Shown: positions 26,990-37,701 of the stretch, piece after piece
Layout of the letters: each line of letters opens with the position of its first letter
Numbering within the stretch: position 1 is the first letter of the stretch
DNA from: Paludibacter sp.
GTDB lineage: Bacteria; Bacteroidota; Bacteroidia; Bacteroidales; Paludibacteraceae
Direction of reading: 5' to 3'
DNA length: 64,000 nt
NCBI GenBank assembly: GCA_028690665.1
Contig: JAQVAV010000014.1
Span: 35,946-99,945 of the forward strand
The notes under the pieces: model-generated
The model's input: the letters and a program-made list of their open reading frames with translations, nothing else
Databases searched by the model: none
What the model was told of the DNA's origin: nothing
Made by a program: the position numbers and the translations under genes

Positions 26990-27757
26990 TTATAAAGAAT
27001 CTTTCGAAGTGGACTCTTCCGGCATAGGCATACATTCTACCACTGTAATATGGAAACATGCTTGTTTTCGTTCTTTCACGGCAAGCAGTTTACATTCTTC
27101 GCGCATTTCAACCAAAGTTTGGGTCAAAGCCTGAATTAATTCCCACTTAGGCTCAATAGAGTCGTTATCTAAATTGTAAAAATGTTTATACGAAATGTCA
27201 ACTGTTGTGCCATAAAAATGGGTTGAATGTTCTGCCGCGTTGCCATTTCTTCTACTTAGTTTATTTTGAGTTTCTTCAGTTCTGAGCAATGATGTCAGGA
27301 AAAAACAATAGTTACCCAGCTTTTTTTCTTTTTGCTTTTCCTGAAACCTGACGGCGATTTCATTGAGCATGTCCACCGCTTCAGGAATCAGGTAGGGCTG
27401 TGAGTGCTTTAGTTGTTTAAGATGGTATAAGCGGCAATCTTTTACTTCAACCAAAGTATAATTTCTGGTCAGTTTTGTGATTGTGCTGTCAAACTCAGCA
27501 TTTGTTGCGAATGGCTTTTTCAGACCGTTTGTCATTGCATGAATAAGCTGCAGATCATTTTTGTCTTTTAATAATTTGCTTGGTGTAATCGGTGCTGTCG
27601 GATTTTTTACGTGGTCACATTCGACGTATTTGTTTAAAATCCGGACACTCTGTTTCTTAGGGGGCCAAAGATATATTGTGATTAAAACTATGAAAGTGAG
27701 TGCGATAAATATGTAGAGATATAAACGTTTTTGACGGTTGAAGAGCGTTGAAGTCAT
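26990..27757 (-). CDS. DUF5715 family, M15-like peptidase fold protein
   Basis: 255 residues with an N-terminal membrane anchor (about 12-31). The C-terminal half has FFLTSLLRTEETQNKLSRRN followed by EHSTHFYGTTVDISY, a pattern like the SxHxxGxAxD zinc motif of D-Ala-D-Ala carboxypeptidases of family M15, and a late His (CFHITVV). This corresponds to DUF5715, found in Bacteroidetes. A role in trimming cell-wall peptides is plausible but not shown. It lies divergent from the nucleotidyltransferase gene with its own promoter box, and upstream of the cytochrome cluster on the same strand with a 347-bp gap. Confidence 0.75.
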   Translation of the reverse strand: MTSTLFNRQKRLYLYIFIALTFIVLITIYLWPPKKQSVRILNKYVECDHVKNPTAPITPSKLLKDKNDLQLIHAMTNGLKKPFATNAEFDSTITKLTRNYTLVEVKDCRLYHLKQLKHSQPYLIPEAVDMLNEIAVRFQEKQKEKKLGNYCFFLTSLLRTEETQNKLSRRNGNAAEHSTHFYGTTVDISYKHFYNLDNDSIEPKWELIQALTQTLVEMREECKLLAVKERKQACFHITVVECMPMPEESTSKDSL

Positions 27758-27782
27758 GAAAGTTAAAAAATAATTTAAACTG

Positions 27783-27814
27783 CAAAGATAAAATTATTGT
27801 TCTTTCGGGGCAAA
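27783..27814 (-). promoter_or_regulatory. -33/-7 promoter for the DUF5715 gene
   Basis: On the minus strand TTTG (27811-27814) and TATCTTTG (27783-27790) are separated by 20 bp, matching the Bacteroidetes housekeeping promoter. The -7 box lies 26 bp upstream of the start. Confidence 0.55.
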
Positions 27815-27935
27815 TGAAGTCGCTGAAAGTTTTCAACAAAAAAAGAGTTGTAATTTTAAAACCTTTAGGTACAAGACTGTTGAAAAGACTAAGAATTTAC
27901 TGTCATAAAAAATTCATTTTTTCAAAACTAATGAG

Positions 27936-27943
27936 TAATTTTG
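27936..27943 (+). promoter_or_regulatory. -7 promoter box for nucleotidyltransferase-galE
   Basis: TAATTTTG, 26 bp upstream of the nucleotidyltransferase start, fits TAnnTTTG. Confidence 0.5.
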
Positions 27944-27968
27944 CGGCTTAAAAACAAAACCCATTTAT

Positions 27969-28877
27969 ATGAAACCAACTTTATTTGTATTAGCAGCAGG
28001 TATGGGTAGCCGTTATGGTGGCCTGAAACAGCTCGATGGACTTGGTCCTAACGGAGAGACAATCATGGATTATTCAATTTATGATGCAATCAAAGCCGGG
28101 TTTGGAAAACTTGTTTTTGTTATCCGTAAGAGTTTCGAAGCTGATTTTAAAGATGTTGTTGTAAACAAATTTAAAAATCTAATTGACGTTGAAATCGTTT
28201 TTCAGGACATAACTACAGTTCCTGAAGGATGCACTTACAACCCTGGAAGAGAAAAACCATGGGGAACGAATCATGCCGTTCTAATGGGTAAAGATGTAAT
28301 TAAAGAACCGTTTGCAGTTATCAATGCAGATGACTTTTACGGTCAGGAATCATTTGCTATTTTGGCTGATTTTCTGCGTGGTGTAGAAGCAAAAAAGAAC
28401 GAATACTGCATGGTGGGATATCGTGTAGGAAATACTTTGTCTGAAAGCGGATCGGTAAGTCGTGGCGTTTGCGTGGTTGATGAAAACAAAAATCTTCAAA
28501 ATGTAGTTGAACGGACAGACATTGAAGAAAAAGGTGGTGCAATTATCTATCTTGATGAAAAGGGAGAAGAAGTGTCTATCCCAGCCGAAACTCCGGTTTC
28601 GATGAATATGTGGGGGTTTACTCCCGATTTTTTTGAATATTCGGAAAAAGCTTTTGTTGAATTTCTGAAAGAAAACGGAGATAAATTGAAATCAGAATTT
28701 TATATTCCGTTGGTTGTGAACAATCTTATTGTTGCAAAAACAGCTACATGTAAAGTGCTGGATACTCCTTCGAAATGGTTTGGAGTTACTTATGCCGAAG
28801 ACCGCCCTCAAGTGGTACTTAAAATCAATGAGCTAATTCGCAAGGGGATTTATCCTAATCAGTTATTCAAAAAATAA
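27969..28877 (+). CDS. sugar-phosphate nucleotidyltransferase family protein
   Basis: 302 residues. The N-terminal signature LAAGMGSRYGGLKQLDGLGP is the nucleotide-binding loop of NTP-transferases such as glucose-1-phosphate uridylyl- or thymidylyltransferases. VINADDFYGQESF carries the metal-binding Asp. The following galE starts 3 bp after the stop, so the pair is co-translated. Together with manA they suggest nucleotide-sugar supply for surface glycans. The exact sugar and nucleotide cannot be told. No membrane segment or signal peptide. Confidence 0.85.
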   Translation: MKPTLFVLAAGMGSRYGGLKQLDGLGPNGETIMDYSIYDAIKAGFGKLVFVIRKSFEADFKDVVVNKFKNLIDVEIVFQDITTVPEGCTYNPGREKPWGTNHAVLMGKDVIKEPFAVINADDFYGQESFAILADFLRGVEAKKNEYCMVGYRVGNTLSESGSVSRGVCVVDENKNLQNVVERTDIEEKGGAIIYLDEKGEEVSIPAETPVSMNMWGFTPDFFEYSEKAFVEFLKENGDKLKSEFYIPLVVNNLIVAKTATCKVLDTPSKWFGVTYAEDRPQVVLKINELIRKGIYPNQLFKK

Positions 28878-28880
28878 ATT

Positions 28881-29918
28881 ATGGCAAAAGTTTTAGTGAC
28901 CGGAGGTACCGGATACATAGGTTCACATACGGTAGTTGAATTGCAGAATGAAGGTTTTGAGGTTATTATTATTGATAATCTGTCCAATTCAAATATCGAT
29001 GTGCTGAATGGTATCGAGAAAATTACCGGTGTTCGTCCGGCTTTCGAAAATATTGACTGTGTTGACTACGTCAGCATGGATAAGATGTTCGAAAAGTATA
29101 ATGATATCGATGCAATTATTCATTTTGCAGCAAGTAAAGCTGTCGGAGAGTCGGTAGAAAAACCCTTGTTGTATTATCGTAATAATTTGGTTTCCTTAAT
29201 CAATATGTTACAGTTGATGCCGATACATAAGGTTAAAAATTTTGTATTTTCATCTTCATGTACAGTTTATGGTCAACCGGATATTCTACCTGTAACGGAG
29301 TCAGCTCCGATTAAGCCGGCTTTGTCTCCTTACGGAAATACGAAACAGATTGGGGAAGAAATCATTCGAGATACTATACATGCAAATCCTTCAGCATACA
29401 ATAGTATAATTCTTCGGTATTTTAATCCGATTGGAGCTCATCCTTCGGCTGAGATAGGAGAGCTACCTAATGGTGTTCCCAATAATTTACTCCCGTTCGT
29501 GACTCAGACTGCTATCGGTATTCGTAAGCAGTTGTCTGTTTTCGGAGATGATTATAATACCCCTGATGGTTCTTGTATTCGTGATTACATTCATGTGGTT
29601 GACCTTGCAAAAGCTCACGTAATTGCTGTAAAACGAATGATTGAGGAAAAAAATAGTTCGAATGTCGAAATCTTTAATCTCGGAACAGGCCGGGGGCTTT
29701 CAGTACTTGAAATCCTGAGAACTTTTGAAAAGGTAAATAACTTAAAATTGCCTTATAAGATTGTCGGTCGACGTGAAGGTGATATTGAAAAAGTTTGGGC
29801 CGACCCGACTTATGCTAACGAGGTACTTGGCTGGAAAGCTACCGAAACTGTTGAAGAAACCTTACGAAGTGCATGGGCTTGGGAGCAAAATCTTGCCAAA
29901 AGAAGTAAAGAAGAATAA
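28881..29918 (+). CDS. galE: UDP-glucose 4-epimerase
   Basis: 345 residues, full length. The NAD-binding motif GGTGYIGSHT is at residues 7-16, SSSCTVYG holds the catalytic Ser/Thr region, and YGNTKQ supplies Tyr-x3-Lys of the extended SDR family. RYFNPIGAHPSAEIGE and LGTGRGLSVLEIL are typical of GalE. It interconverts UDP-glucose and UDP-galactose in the cytosol. It is coupled to the nucleotidyltransferase upstream and followed by a hairpin and manA. Confidence 0.95.
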   Translation: MAKVLVTGGTGYIGSHTVVELQNEGFEVIIIDNLSNSNIDVLNGIEKITGVRPAFENIDCVDYVSMDKMFEKYNDIDAIIHFAASKAVGESVEKPLLYYRNNLVSLINMLQLMPIHKVKNFVFSSSCTVYGQPDILPVTESAPIKPALSPYGNTKQIGEEIIRDTIHANPSAYNSIILRYFNPIGAHPSAEIGELPNGVPNNLLPFVTQTAIGIRKQLSVFGDDYNTPDGSCIRDYIHVVDLAKAHVIAVKRMIEEKNSSNVEIFNLGTGRGLSVLEILRTFEKVNNLKLPYKIVGRREGDIEKVWADPTYANEVLGWKATETVEETLRSAWAWEQNLAKRSKEE

Positions 29919-29937
29919 TTACTGAAAAAATAAGTGT

Positions 29938-29990
29938 AAAATGAATAGTTAACGTAGTGTGTAAATCAGACCGTTGATTGTTCATTTTTT
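29938..29990 (+). terminator. possible terminator after galE
   Basis: AAAATGAA (29938-29945) pairs with TTCATTTT (29981-29988), with partial extension of the stem inward and a following T-run. The loop is long, so confidence is modest. Confidence 0.4.
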
Positions 29991-30038
29991 ATTTTAAGAA
30001 AATTGCTGAATTCTAAAAACACTAAATGCTAAATCATT

Positions 30039-31010
30039 ATGCTTTATCCATTAAAATTCGAACCACTTTTGAAAGATAAAATCTGGGGAGGTTCAAAACT
30101 TGAAAAATTATTCGACAAAAAAGCTCAATCAGATAAACTTGGTGAAAGTTGGGAACTTTCCGGAATAGAAAATGATGAATCGGTGGTAACTAATGGTTTT
30201 CTTGCTGGTAATAGTCTGAGTGAACTCATTGAAATATATATGGGAGAGCTTGTTGGTGATAAAATATTCGACACCTACGGTTTGTCCTTTCCTTTATTGT
30301 TTAAGTTGATCGATGCCAACGAAAATTTATCCATTCAGGTGCATCCGGGTGACGAAGTTGCTGCCGAAAGACATAACTCATTCGGTAAAACAGAAATGTG
30401 GGTGGTGCTTGATGCGGATTCTGATGGTCAATTGATCATTGGCTTTAAAGATGATTGTAGTAAAGAAGAGTACCTCGAGGCACTTCAGTCTGATAAAGTA
30501 GAGGATTTGTTGCAACATGTTCCGGTACGGAAAGGCGATGTGTTCTTCATTCCGGCAGGTCTGGTTCATGCTATTGGTAAAGGTGTTGTTGTAGCAGAAA
30601 TACAGGAGAGCAGTGACATAACTTATCGTATTTACGATTACAAACGTGTTGATGCTCAGGGTAAAGAACGAGAACTACATACAGAGCAGACTTTGGATGT
30701 TATTAACTTTGCAGCATCAAAAGACCCGAAAACTCAGCATGAAGATAAATTGAATGCCATTAATGAATTGGTTTCGTGTGATTATTTTACAACAAACCTG
30801 ATTCCTTTTGATGTCCCGCTTACTCGTAATTACGGGACTATAGACAGTTTTGTGGTTTATATGTGTCTCGAAGGAAGTTTTGTGATTGAAACCGAAACCG
30901 AAAAAACGACAGTTTGCAAAGGTGAAACTGTAATGATTCCGGCAATGATTAATGAAATCGGCCTGATTCCGGATGAAAAGTCACAAATTCTGGAAGTGTA
31001 TATCAAGTAA
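30039..31010 (+). CDS. manA: mannose-6-phosphate isomerase, class I
   Basis: 323 residues, the short bacterial form. Zinc-site motifs are visible: QVHPGDEVAAERHNSFGKTEMW (Gln, His, Glu) and GLVHAIGKG (His), with an R-rich active-site region (YRIYDYKRVD). It interconverts mannose 6-phosphate and fructose 6-phosphate, feeding GDP-mannose synthesis. It lies 120 bp after galE and has a terminator-like hairpin downstream. Confidence 0.95.
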   Translation: MLYPLKFEPLLKDKIWGGSKLEKLFDKKAQSDKLGESWELSGIENDESVVTNGFLAGNSLSELIEIYMGELVGDKIFDTYGLSFPLLFKLIDANENLSIQVHPGDEVAAERHNSFGKTEMWVVLDADSDGQLIIGFKDDCSKEEYLEALQSDKVEDLLQHVPVRKGDVFFIPAGLVHAIGKGVVVAEIQESSDITYRIYDYKRVDAQGKERELHTEQTLDVINFAASKDPKTQHEDKLNAINELVSCDYFTTNLIPFDVPLTRNYGTIDSFVVYMCLEGSFVIETETEKTTVCKGETVMIPAMINEIGLIPDEKSQILEVYIK

Positions 31011-31035
31011 GTAATTAAGAACGATTTTTATATTT

Positions 31036-31080
31036 AGCCGGGTAGAAAGAATGTTTTGACTTGTTTCGATCCGGCTTTTT
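31036..31080 (+). terminator. terminator after manA
   Basis: AGCCGGGT (31036-31043) pairs with ATCCGGCT (31069-31076), ending in TTTTT. It lies 26 bp after the manA stop. Confidence 0.6.
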
Positions 31081-31130
31081 GTTGAGTTTTTATATTTATA
31101 ATTTCTTTTTTTAGATTCGTTTTAATTGAT

Positions 31131-31138
31131 TATTTTTG
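31131..31138 (+). promoter_or_regulatory. -7 promoter box for the aminotransferase
   Basis: TATTTTTG, an exact TAnnTTTG match. The 5' leader to the start codon at 31222 would be about 75 bases long, and no known riboswitch is recognisable in it. Confidence 0.5.
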
Positions 31139-31221
31139 CAGCTCGATTTGAAATCAAATCGGAAGTTTTGGTTACGAAATAAAACGTAACCGCAAAAAAC
31201 AATTTATTATTTAAAACTGAA

Positions 31222-32424
31222 ATGCCACACACTTCGCTACGTGGGCAGGCAATGCCCGAGTCTCCGATTCGTAAACTGGTTCCACTTTCGGATAAGGCTA
31301 AAGCCCGTGGAATCAAAGTATATCACCTGAATATCGGTCAGCCCGATTTAAGAACTCCCCGGGTGGCGATGGAGGCGATTCGTAATATTGATCGCACAGT
31401 ATTGGAATATAGTCCGAGTGATGGTATTAAAAGTTTGAAATCAAAACTTGCCGACTACTATCAATCATTTAATATCGATGCAACCGAAGAGGATATAATT
31501 GTTACAACAGGAGGTTCTGAAGCTGTGAATTTTGCTTTTATGAGTTGCCTCGATCCGGGAGATGAGATTATTGTTCCGGAACCTGCTTATGCCAATTATA
31601 CCGCCTTTGCTATTGCCGCAGGCGCTATTGTCCGGCCGGTGGTTTCTTCTATCGAGGAAGGATTTGCATTGCCTGCTGTTGAAAAATTCGAAGAGCTGAT
31701 TACTCCGAAGACGAAAGGGATTCTGATTTGTAATCCGAATAATCCGACGGGCTATCTTTATACCCGTTCGGAGATGAACAAAATTCGTGATTTGGTGAAA
31801 AAGTATGATTTATACCTTTTTTCGGATGAAGTTTATCGTGAATTCTGTTATACTGGTGCACCATATATTTCTGCTTTTCATTTGGATGGTATTGAAGAAA
31901 ATGTAGTGCTGATCGATTCCGTATCAAAACGTTACAGTATGACCGGTGTTCGTATCGGAGCTATTGTGACTAAAAATAAGGAAGTTCGGAAGAATGTGAT
32001 GAAGTTTTGTCAGGCCCGTCTGAGTCCTCCTTTGTTGGGACAAATTGCTTCTGAAGCTGCCATGTCTACATCTCCCGAATATATGCTCGAAATGTACAAC
32101 GAATATGTCGAACGCCGTAAATTTCTGATTGATGGATTAAATAGAATTCCGGGTGTTTATTCACCAATCCCGATGGGTGCTTTTTATACGGTTGCCCGTT
32201 TACCAATCGACGATGCCGATAAATTTTGCGCATGGTTGTTATCCGATTTTGAATATGAAGGTCAGACGGTTATGATGGCTCCGGCTTCTGGATTTTATAC
32301 TCTTGAAGGTGTCGGGAAAGATGAAGTCCGGATTGCTTACGTACTCGACAAGGAAGATCTGAAAAAAGCTTTGATAGTATTACAGAAAGCTCTTGAAATT
32401 TACCCCGGAAGAATATTGAAGTAA
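31222..32424 (+). CDS. PLP-dependent aminotransferase, class I/II
   Basis: 400 residues. HLNIGQPDLRTP is the substrate loop, TTGGSEAVNFAFMSC binds the cofactor phosphate region, ICNPNNPTGYLYTRSEM carries the conserved Asn-Pro-Thr-Gly, SDEVYREF supplies Asp/Tyr, and DSVSKRYSMTGVRIG holds the Schiff-base Lys. It is an aspartate-aminotransferase-like fold I enzyme. The amino-acid substrate is not clear. The N-terminus (MPHTSLRGQAMPESPIRKL) matches Bacteroidetes members that begin with a short Ser/Pro segment. It stands alone with its own promoter. Confidence 0.9.
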   Translation: MPHTSLRGQAMPESPIRKLVPLSDKAKARGIKVYHLNIGQPDLRTPRVAMEAIRNIDRTVLEYSPSDGIKSLKSKLADYYQSFNIDATEEDIIVTTGGSEAVNFAFMSCLDPGDEIIVPEPAYANYTAFAIAAGAIVRPVVSSIEEGFALPAVEKFEELITPKTKGILICNPNNPTGYLYTRSEMNKIRDLVKKYDLYLFSDEVYREFCYTGAPYISAFHLDGIEENVVLIDSVSKRYSMTGVRIGAIVTKNKEVRKNVMKFCQARLSPPLLGQIASEAAMSTSPEYMLEMYNEYVERRKFLIDGLNRIPGVYSPIPMGAFYTVARLPIDDADKFCAWLLSDFEYEGQTVMMAPASGFYTLEGVGKDEVRIAYVLDKEDLKKALIVLQKALEIYPGRILK

Positions 32425-32624
32425 GTGATTGGTTGTTTGATCCGTTTTTAATCTATAAGGTTCATTGGTTTTTTATGAAATAAGTGGAAATATTACAATG
32501 AATTATTTACCTGATAATAAAATCAAATTGATCAGATAATTGATGAAAGGACGAAAATTAGAATGGATTGTAATGACTTTGCATAAACCGATAGAGCTAA
32601 TCTTTATAAACTTTACAAATTAAT

Positions 32625-32632
32625 TAACTTTG
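32625..32632 (+). promoter_or_regulatory. -7 promoter box for the LolC/E-type permease
   Basis: TAACTTTG, an exact TAnnTTTG match, 26 bp upstream of the GTG start. Confidence 0.5.
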
Positions 32633-32657
32633 CGAACTAATCACTAATTAATAAGCA

Positions 32658-33902
32658 GTGTCTGTCGAATATTTTATAGCCAAACGTATTCATTTTCAGC
32701 AGGGCAAGAAGAATATCTCTCGTCCTGCTGTTCGTATTGCCACCATTGCTATTGCACTCGGAATGGCGGTGATGATTTTGGCTGTGAGTATCGTACTTGG
32801 ATTTAAACAGGAAATTCGAAATAAAATTATTGGGTTTGGTGGGCATATACAAATTACCAACTACGATAACAATGACACTTATGAGATGCAGCCTGTCCGG
32901 GTAGGAGATGCTTTTCTTGCCGATTTATCTAAAGTTCCCGGAGTCAGCCATATCCAGTTTTTTGCAACGAAACCGGGCATGATCAAAACAAAATCTGATT
33001 TTCAGGGGGTTGTCATTAAGGGAGTTGGGCCTGATTTTGATTGGAACTTTTTTAAGGCAAATATGGTCGATGGCGATATTTTGCATTATAACAAAGATTC
33101 GCTTACAAATAAAGTAATTGTTTCAAAAACTCTGGCTGATATGTTGGGGCTGAAAACAGAAGATAATTTTTTAGCGTACTTTATTCAAGCGCAGACAGTC
33201 CGGGCACGTAAGTTTCAGATTGCCGGAATTTATTCCACCAATTTTGTGGATTACGACAAACTGTTTGTCCTGACGGATATTCGTCATATTCAGTATCTGA
33301 ATGGTTGGGATGAAAAAGAATATGGTGGTATTGAAATATTGACCAATGATTTTAATAAATTGGAGGAAACTGCTTTTGAAGTGGATAAGCTTGCGACGAA
33401 GGAATTAGTTCATAATGTTCAGGCTTATTTTACGCAGACGATAAAGCAACTAAATCCTCAGGTCTTCGGTTGGCTGAATTTGCTGGATATGAATGTGTGG
33501 GTGATTTTGGGTTTAATGCTTGCTGTGGCAGGTTTTAACATGATTTCCAGCTTGCTTATTCTTATTTTGGAACGTACAAACATGATTGGAATTTTAAAAT
33601 CAGTAGGTTTTACCAATTGGTCGATACGCAAGATATTTTTGTATCATTCATTTTTTCTGATCGGTAAGGGAATGCTTTGGGGAAATGTAGTTGGGTTATT
33701 ACTTGCAGCCGTTCAGTATTATACACATGTTATTCCTCTTGATCCTGAAAGTTATTACGTGTCTTATGTTCCTTTGCAATTCAATTGGTACTGGATTTTA
33801 TTACTGAATGCAGGAACATTTGTTGCTTCGGTATTGATGATGATCGGGCCATCTTACCTGATTACCAAAATTTCTCCAGCCAAAATTATCCGGTACGAAT
33901 AA
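32658..33902 (+). CDS. ABC transporter permease, LolC/LolE family
   Basis: 414 residues from a GTG start; the promoter box just upstream supports this choice. The first membrane helix is at about 25-50, followed by a large periplasmic MacB-type domain (about 55-260) and three helices of an FtsX domain (about 275-405). The N-terminal EYFIAKRIHFQQGKKNISRPAVRIA and ERTNMIGILKSVGFTNWSIRKIF are typical of lipoprotein-releasing permeases. It should work with an ATPase of the LolD type to move lipoproteins off the inner membrane. No ATPase is encoded next to it, so its partner must be elsewhere. Confidence 0.87.
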   Translation: MSVEYFIAKRIHFQQGKKNISRPAVRIATIAIALGMAVMILAVSIVLGFKQEIRNKIIGFGGHIQITNYDNNDTYEMQPVRVGDAFLADLSKVPGVSHIQFFATKPGMIKTKSDFQGVVIKGVGPDFDWNFFKANMVDGDILHYNKDSLTNKVIVSKTLADMLGLKTEDNFLAYFIQAQTVRARKFQIAGIYSTNFVDYDKLFVLTDIRHIQYLNGWDEKEYGGIEILTNDFNKLEETAFEVDKLATKELVHNVQAYFTQTIKQLNPQVFGWLNLLDMNVWVILGLMLAVAGFNMISSLLILILERTNMIGILKSVGFTNWSIRKIFLYHSFFLIGKGMLWGNVVGLLLAAVQYYTHVIPLDPESYYVSYVPLQFNWYWILLLNAGTFVASVLMMIGPSYLITKISPAKIIRYE

Positions 33903-33964
33903 ACTTTTCGCGGAAAACAAAAAACGCTTTGGCCTTTTCCGTTGTTTACTTACACGCTAATGCT

Positions 33965-33972
33965 TATTTTTG
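33965..33972 (+). promoter_or_regulatory. -7 promoter box for ligA
   Basis: TATTTTTG, with a TTG about 22 bp upstream near 33943. It lies 53 bp before the ligA start. Confidence 0.5.
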
Positions 33973-34012
33973 TATCAGCTCTTTCGGAATATTTATTTTG
34001 AACTGAGTGTAA

Positions 34013-36061
<2,049 letters not shown>

Positions 36062-36097
36062 TATCCTAGAAATAAAGGCAGAACCGGAAAATTAAAG

Positions 36098-36105
36098 TAT
36101 TTTTG
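36098..36105 (+). promoter_or_regulatory. -7 promoter box for the DUF6913 gene
   Basis: TATTTTTG, 28 bp upstream of the start at 36133. Confidence 0.5.
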
Positions 36106-36132
36106 TAGAAAAGTACACAACAATACATTTGT

Positions 36133-36699
36133 ATGTTTGAAAAACTCATTACTTATACATTTCGGAAAAAAGTAAAAAAACTATCAGGGGAGGGGGCTCG
36201 GGAAAAAAGATTCGTAAGTTATAAAGCTGCTAAATCTGTTTTACTCTTATTCGAAAGTGACTATACTGAAAAAAATCCTGAAATCCGTCATATTATCAGT
36301 CTTCTTCAGGCAGATGGAAAGAAAGTAATGGCTTGGGGCTTTGTTGATAAAAAGGAAGTTACTACGGCCATTTTACCCGATTTTAGAATTTTACATCATA
36401 AAGACACTAATTTTTTTCGGAAGCCGAATGCGGGTTTTATGCATGAACTGGAAGAACTTGAATTTGATCTGATGATAGACCTGTCTGTTAAAGAGGTTAT
36501 TCCTTTACAATATCTTGGCTTATACGCAAAATCCTCTTTCAAAGCCGGGTTACAAAAAAGTCAAACAGGTTATATGGATTTTTTATTGGACCTTAATGCA
36601 ATTGTTAATCAGTCAGAAGAACAACTGTTTGAGATAGATGCTTCTTTTATTTACAATCAAATAATTTTTTACCTCAAAAGCATACAATCAAGCGATTAA
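36133..36699 (+). CDS. DUF6913 family protein
   Basis: 188 residues without signal peptide or membrane helix. It begins with a basic helical stretch (FEKLITYTFRKKVKKLSG), followed by an alternating alpha/beta pattern (SVLLLFESD, KVMAWGFVDKKE, FDLMIDLSVKEVIPLQYLG). It matches the small Bacteroidetes family now called DUF6913, commonly next to dapA. No function is known to me. A dapA promoter overlaps its 3' end region. Confidence 0.75.
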   Translation: MFEKLITYTFRKKVKKLSGEGAREKRFVSYKAAKSVLLLFESDYTEKNPEIRHIISLLQADGKKVMAWGFVDKKEVTTAILPDFRILHHKDTNFFRKPNAGFMHELEELEFDLMIDLSVKEVIPLQYLGLYAKSSFKAGLQKSQTGYMDFLLDLNAIVNQSEEQLFEIDASFIYNQIIFYLKSIQSSD

Positions 36700-36704
36700 A
36701 AGCG

Positions 36705-36712
36705 TATTTTTG
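36705..36712 (+). promoter_or_regulatory. -7 promoter box for dapA
   Basis: TATTTTTG, starting 6 bp after the DUF6913 stop and 28 bp upstream of dapA. Confidence 0.5.
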
Positions 36713-36740
36713 CAACAAATTAGTATTTTTCTCTTATTTA

Positions 36741-37625
36741 ATGATAAGTAATAAACTGACAGGTATGGGTGTGGCTTTGATCACGCCCTTTAAAACAGAT
36801 GAATCAATAGACTTTGATGCTTTGGCGCGATTGGTTGAGTATCAAATAAAAAATGGTACGGACTATCTCGTCGTGTGTGGAACAACTGCAGAAACGCCAA
36901 CTCTGACCGAAAAGGAAAAAGAAGATGTTACACGATTTGTACTTGATGTGAATGCAGGCCGTTTACCGATAGTACTTGGTGTTGGTGGAAATAATACCAA
37001 AGCTGTAGTTGCGAAACTTAAAACAGACAATTTCGCGGGAGTAGATGCCATCTTATCAGTCACTCCATATTACAATAAACCCTCTCAGGAAGGTATTTAT
37101 CAGCATTATGCTGCTATAGCGAAAGCTTCGCCTGTACCGGTGATCCTGTATAATGTTCCGGGACGTACCGGGGTTAATATGCAGGCTTCGACGACCCTCC
37201 GTTTAGCCAACGAATTCAAAAATATTTGTGCCGTAAAAGAAGCTTCCGGAATTTTTACCCAAATAGATGATATTATTAAAAATAAGCCGGAAGATTTTGT
37301 GATAATTTCTGGCGATGATGGAATTACTTTTCCTCTCATAACTTTAGGTGCTGTGGGAGTTATTTCGGTAATAGGTAATGCTTTTCCGAAGGAATTCAGC
37401 CGGATGGTGAGACTTGGGTTAGAAGGTGATTACGACAGTGCACGCAGTATCCATCATCGGTTTACGGAACTGATTGAATTGTTGTTTGTCGAAGGAAATC
37501 CGGCAGGTGTAAAAAGTATGCTTGCAGTTATGGGATTTATTGAAAATAAACTTCGATTGCCTTTAGTGCCTAATACAATTAAAACTTACGAAAAAATCCG
37601 TTTGGTATTGGAACAATTGAGATAG
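36741..37625 (+). CDS. dapA: 4-hydroxy-tetrahydrodipicolinate synthase
   Basis: 294 residues, full length. CGTTAETPTLTEKEK is the pyruvate/phosphate-binding loop, YYNKPSQEGIYQHY and YNVPGRTGVN provide the catalytic Tyr region, and CAVKEASG holds the Schiff-base Lys. It condenses pyruvate with aspartate semialdehyde in the lysine/diaminopimelate route. dapF and dapL lie 24 kb away in the same window; no other dap genes are seen. A strong bidirectional terminator follows. Confidence 0.96.
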   Translation: MISNKLTGMGVALITPFKTDESIDFDALARLVEYQIKNGTDYLVVCGTTAETPTLTEKEKEDVTRFVLDVNAGRLPIVLGVGGNNTKAVVAKLKTDNFAGVDAILSVTPYYNKPSQEGIYQHYAAIAKASPVPVILYNVPGRTGVNMQASTTLRLANEFKNICAVKEASGIFTQIDDIIKNKPEDFVIISGDDGITFPLITLGAVGVISVIGNAFPKEFSRMVRLGLEGDYDSARSIHHRFTELIELLFVEGNPAGVKSMLAVMGFIENKLRLPLVPNTIKTYEKIRLVLEQLR

Positions 37626-37640
37626 TAATTCATATATTAT

Positions 37641-37684
37641 AGATGTAAAAAGCCCGAAAGTTTACTTTCGGGCTTTTTACATCT
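37641..37684. terminator. strong bidirectional terminator
   Basis: A perfect 21-bp inverted repeat (left arm begins AGATGTAAAAAGCCCGAAAG, right arm ends GGCTTTTTACATCT) with a two-base loop. It separates the convergent dapA and purU genes. Confidence 0.85.
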
Positions 37685-37701
37685 ATTTATGTTTTAAAAA
37701 A

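Noticed and set aside
26706..27059. 117-residue minus-strand reading frame
   Set aside because: It overlaps the 3' end of the DUF5715 gene in another frame, is rich in Tyr, Phe and Asn as expected from AT-rich non-coding DNA, and shows no family motif.
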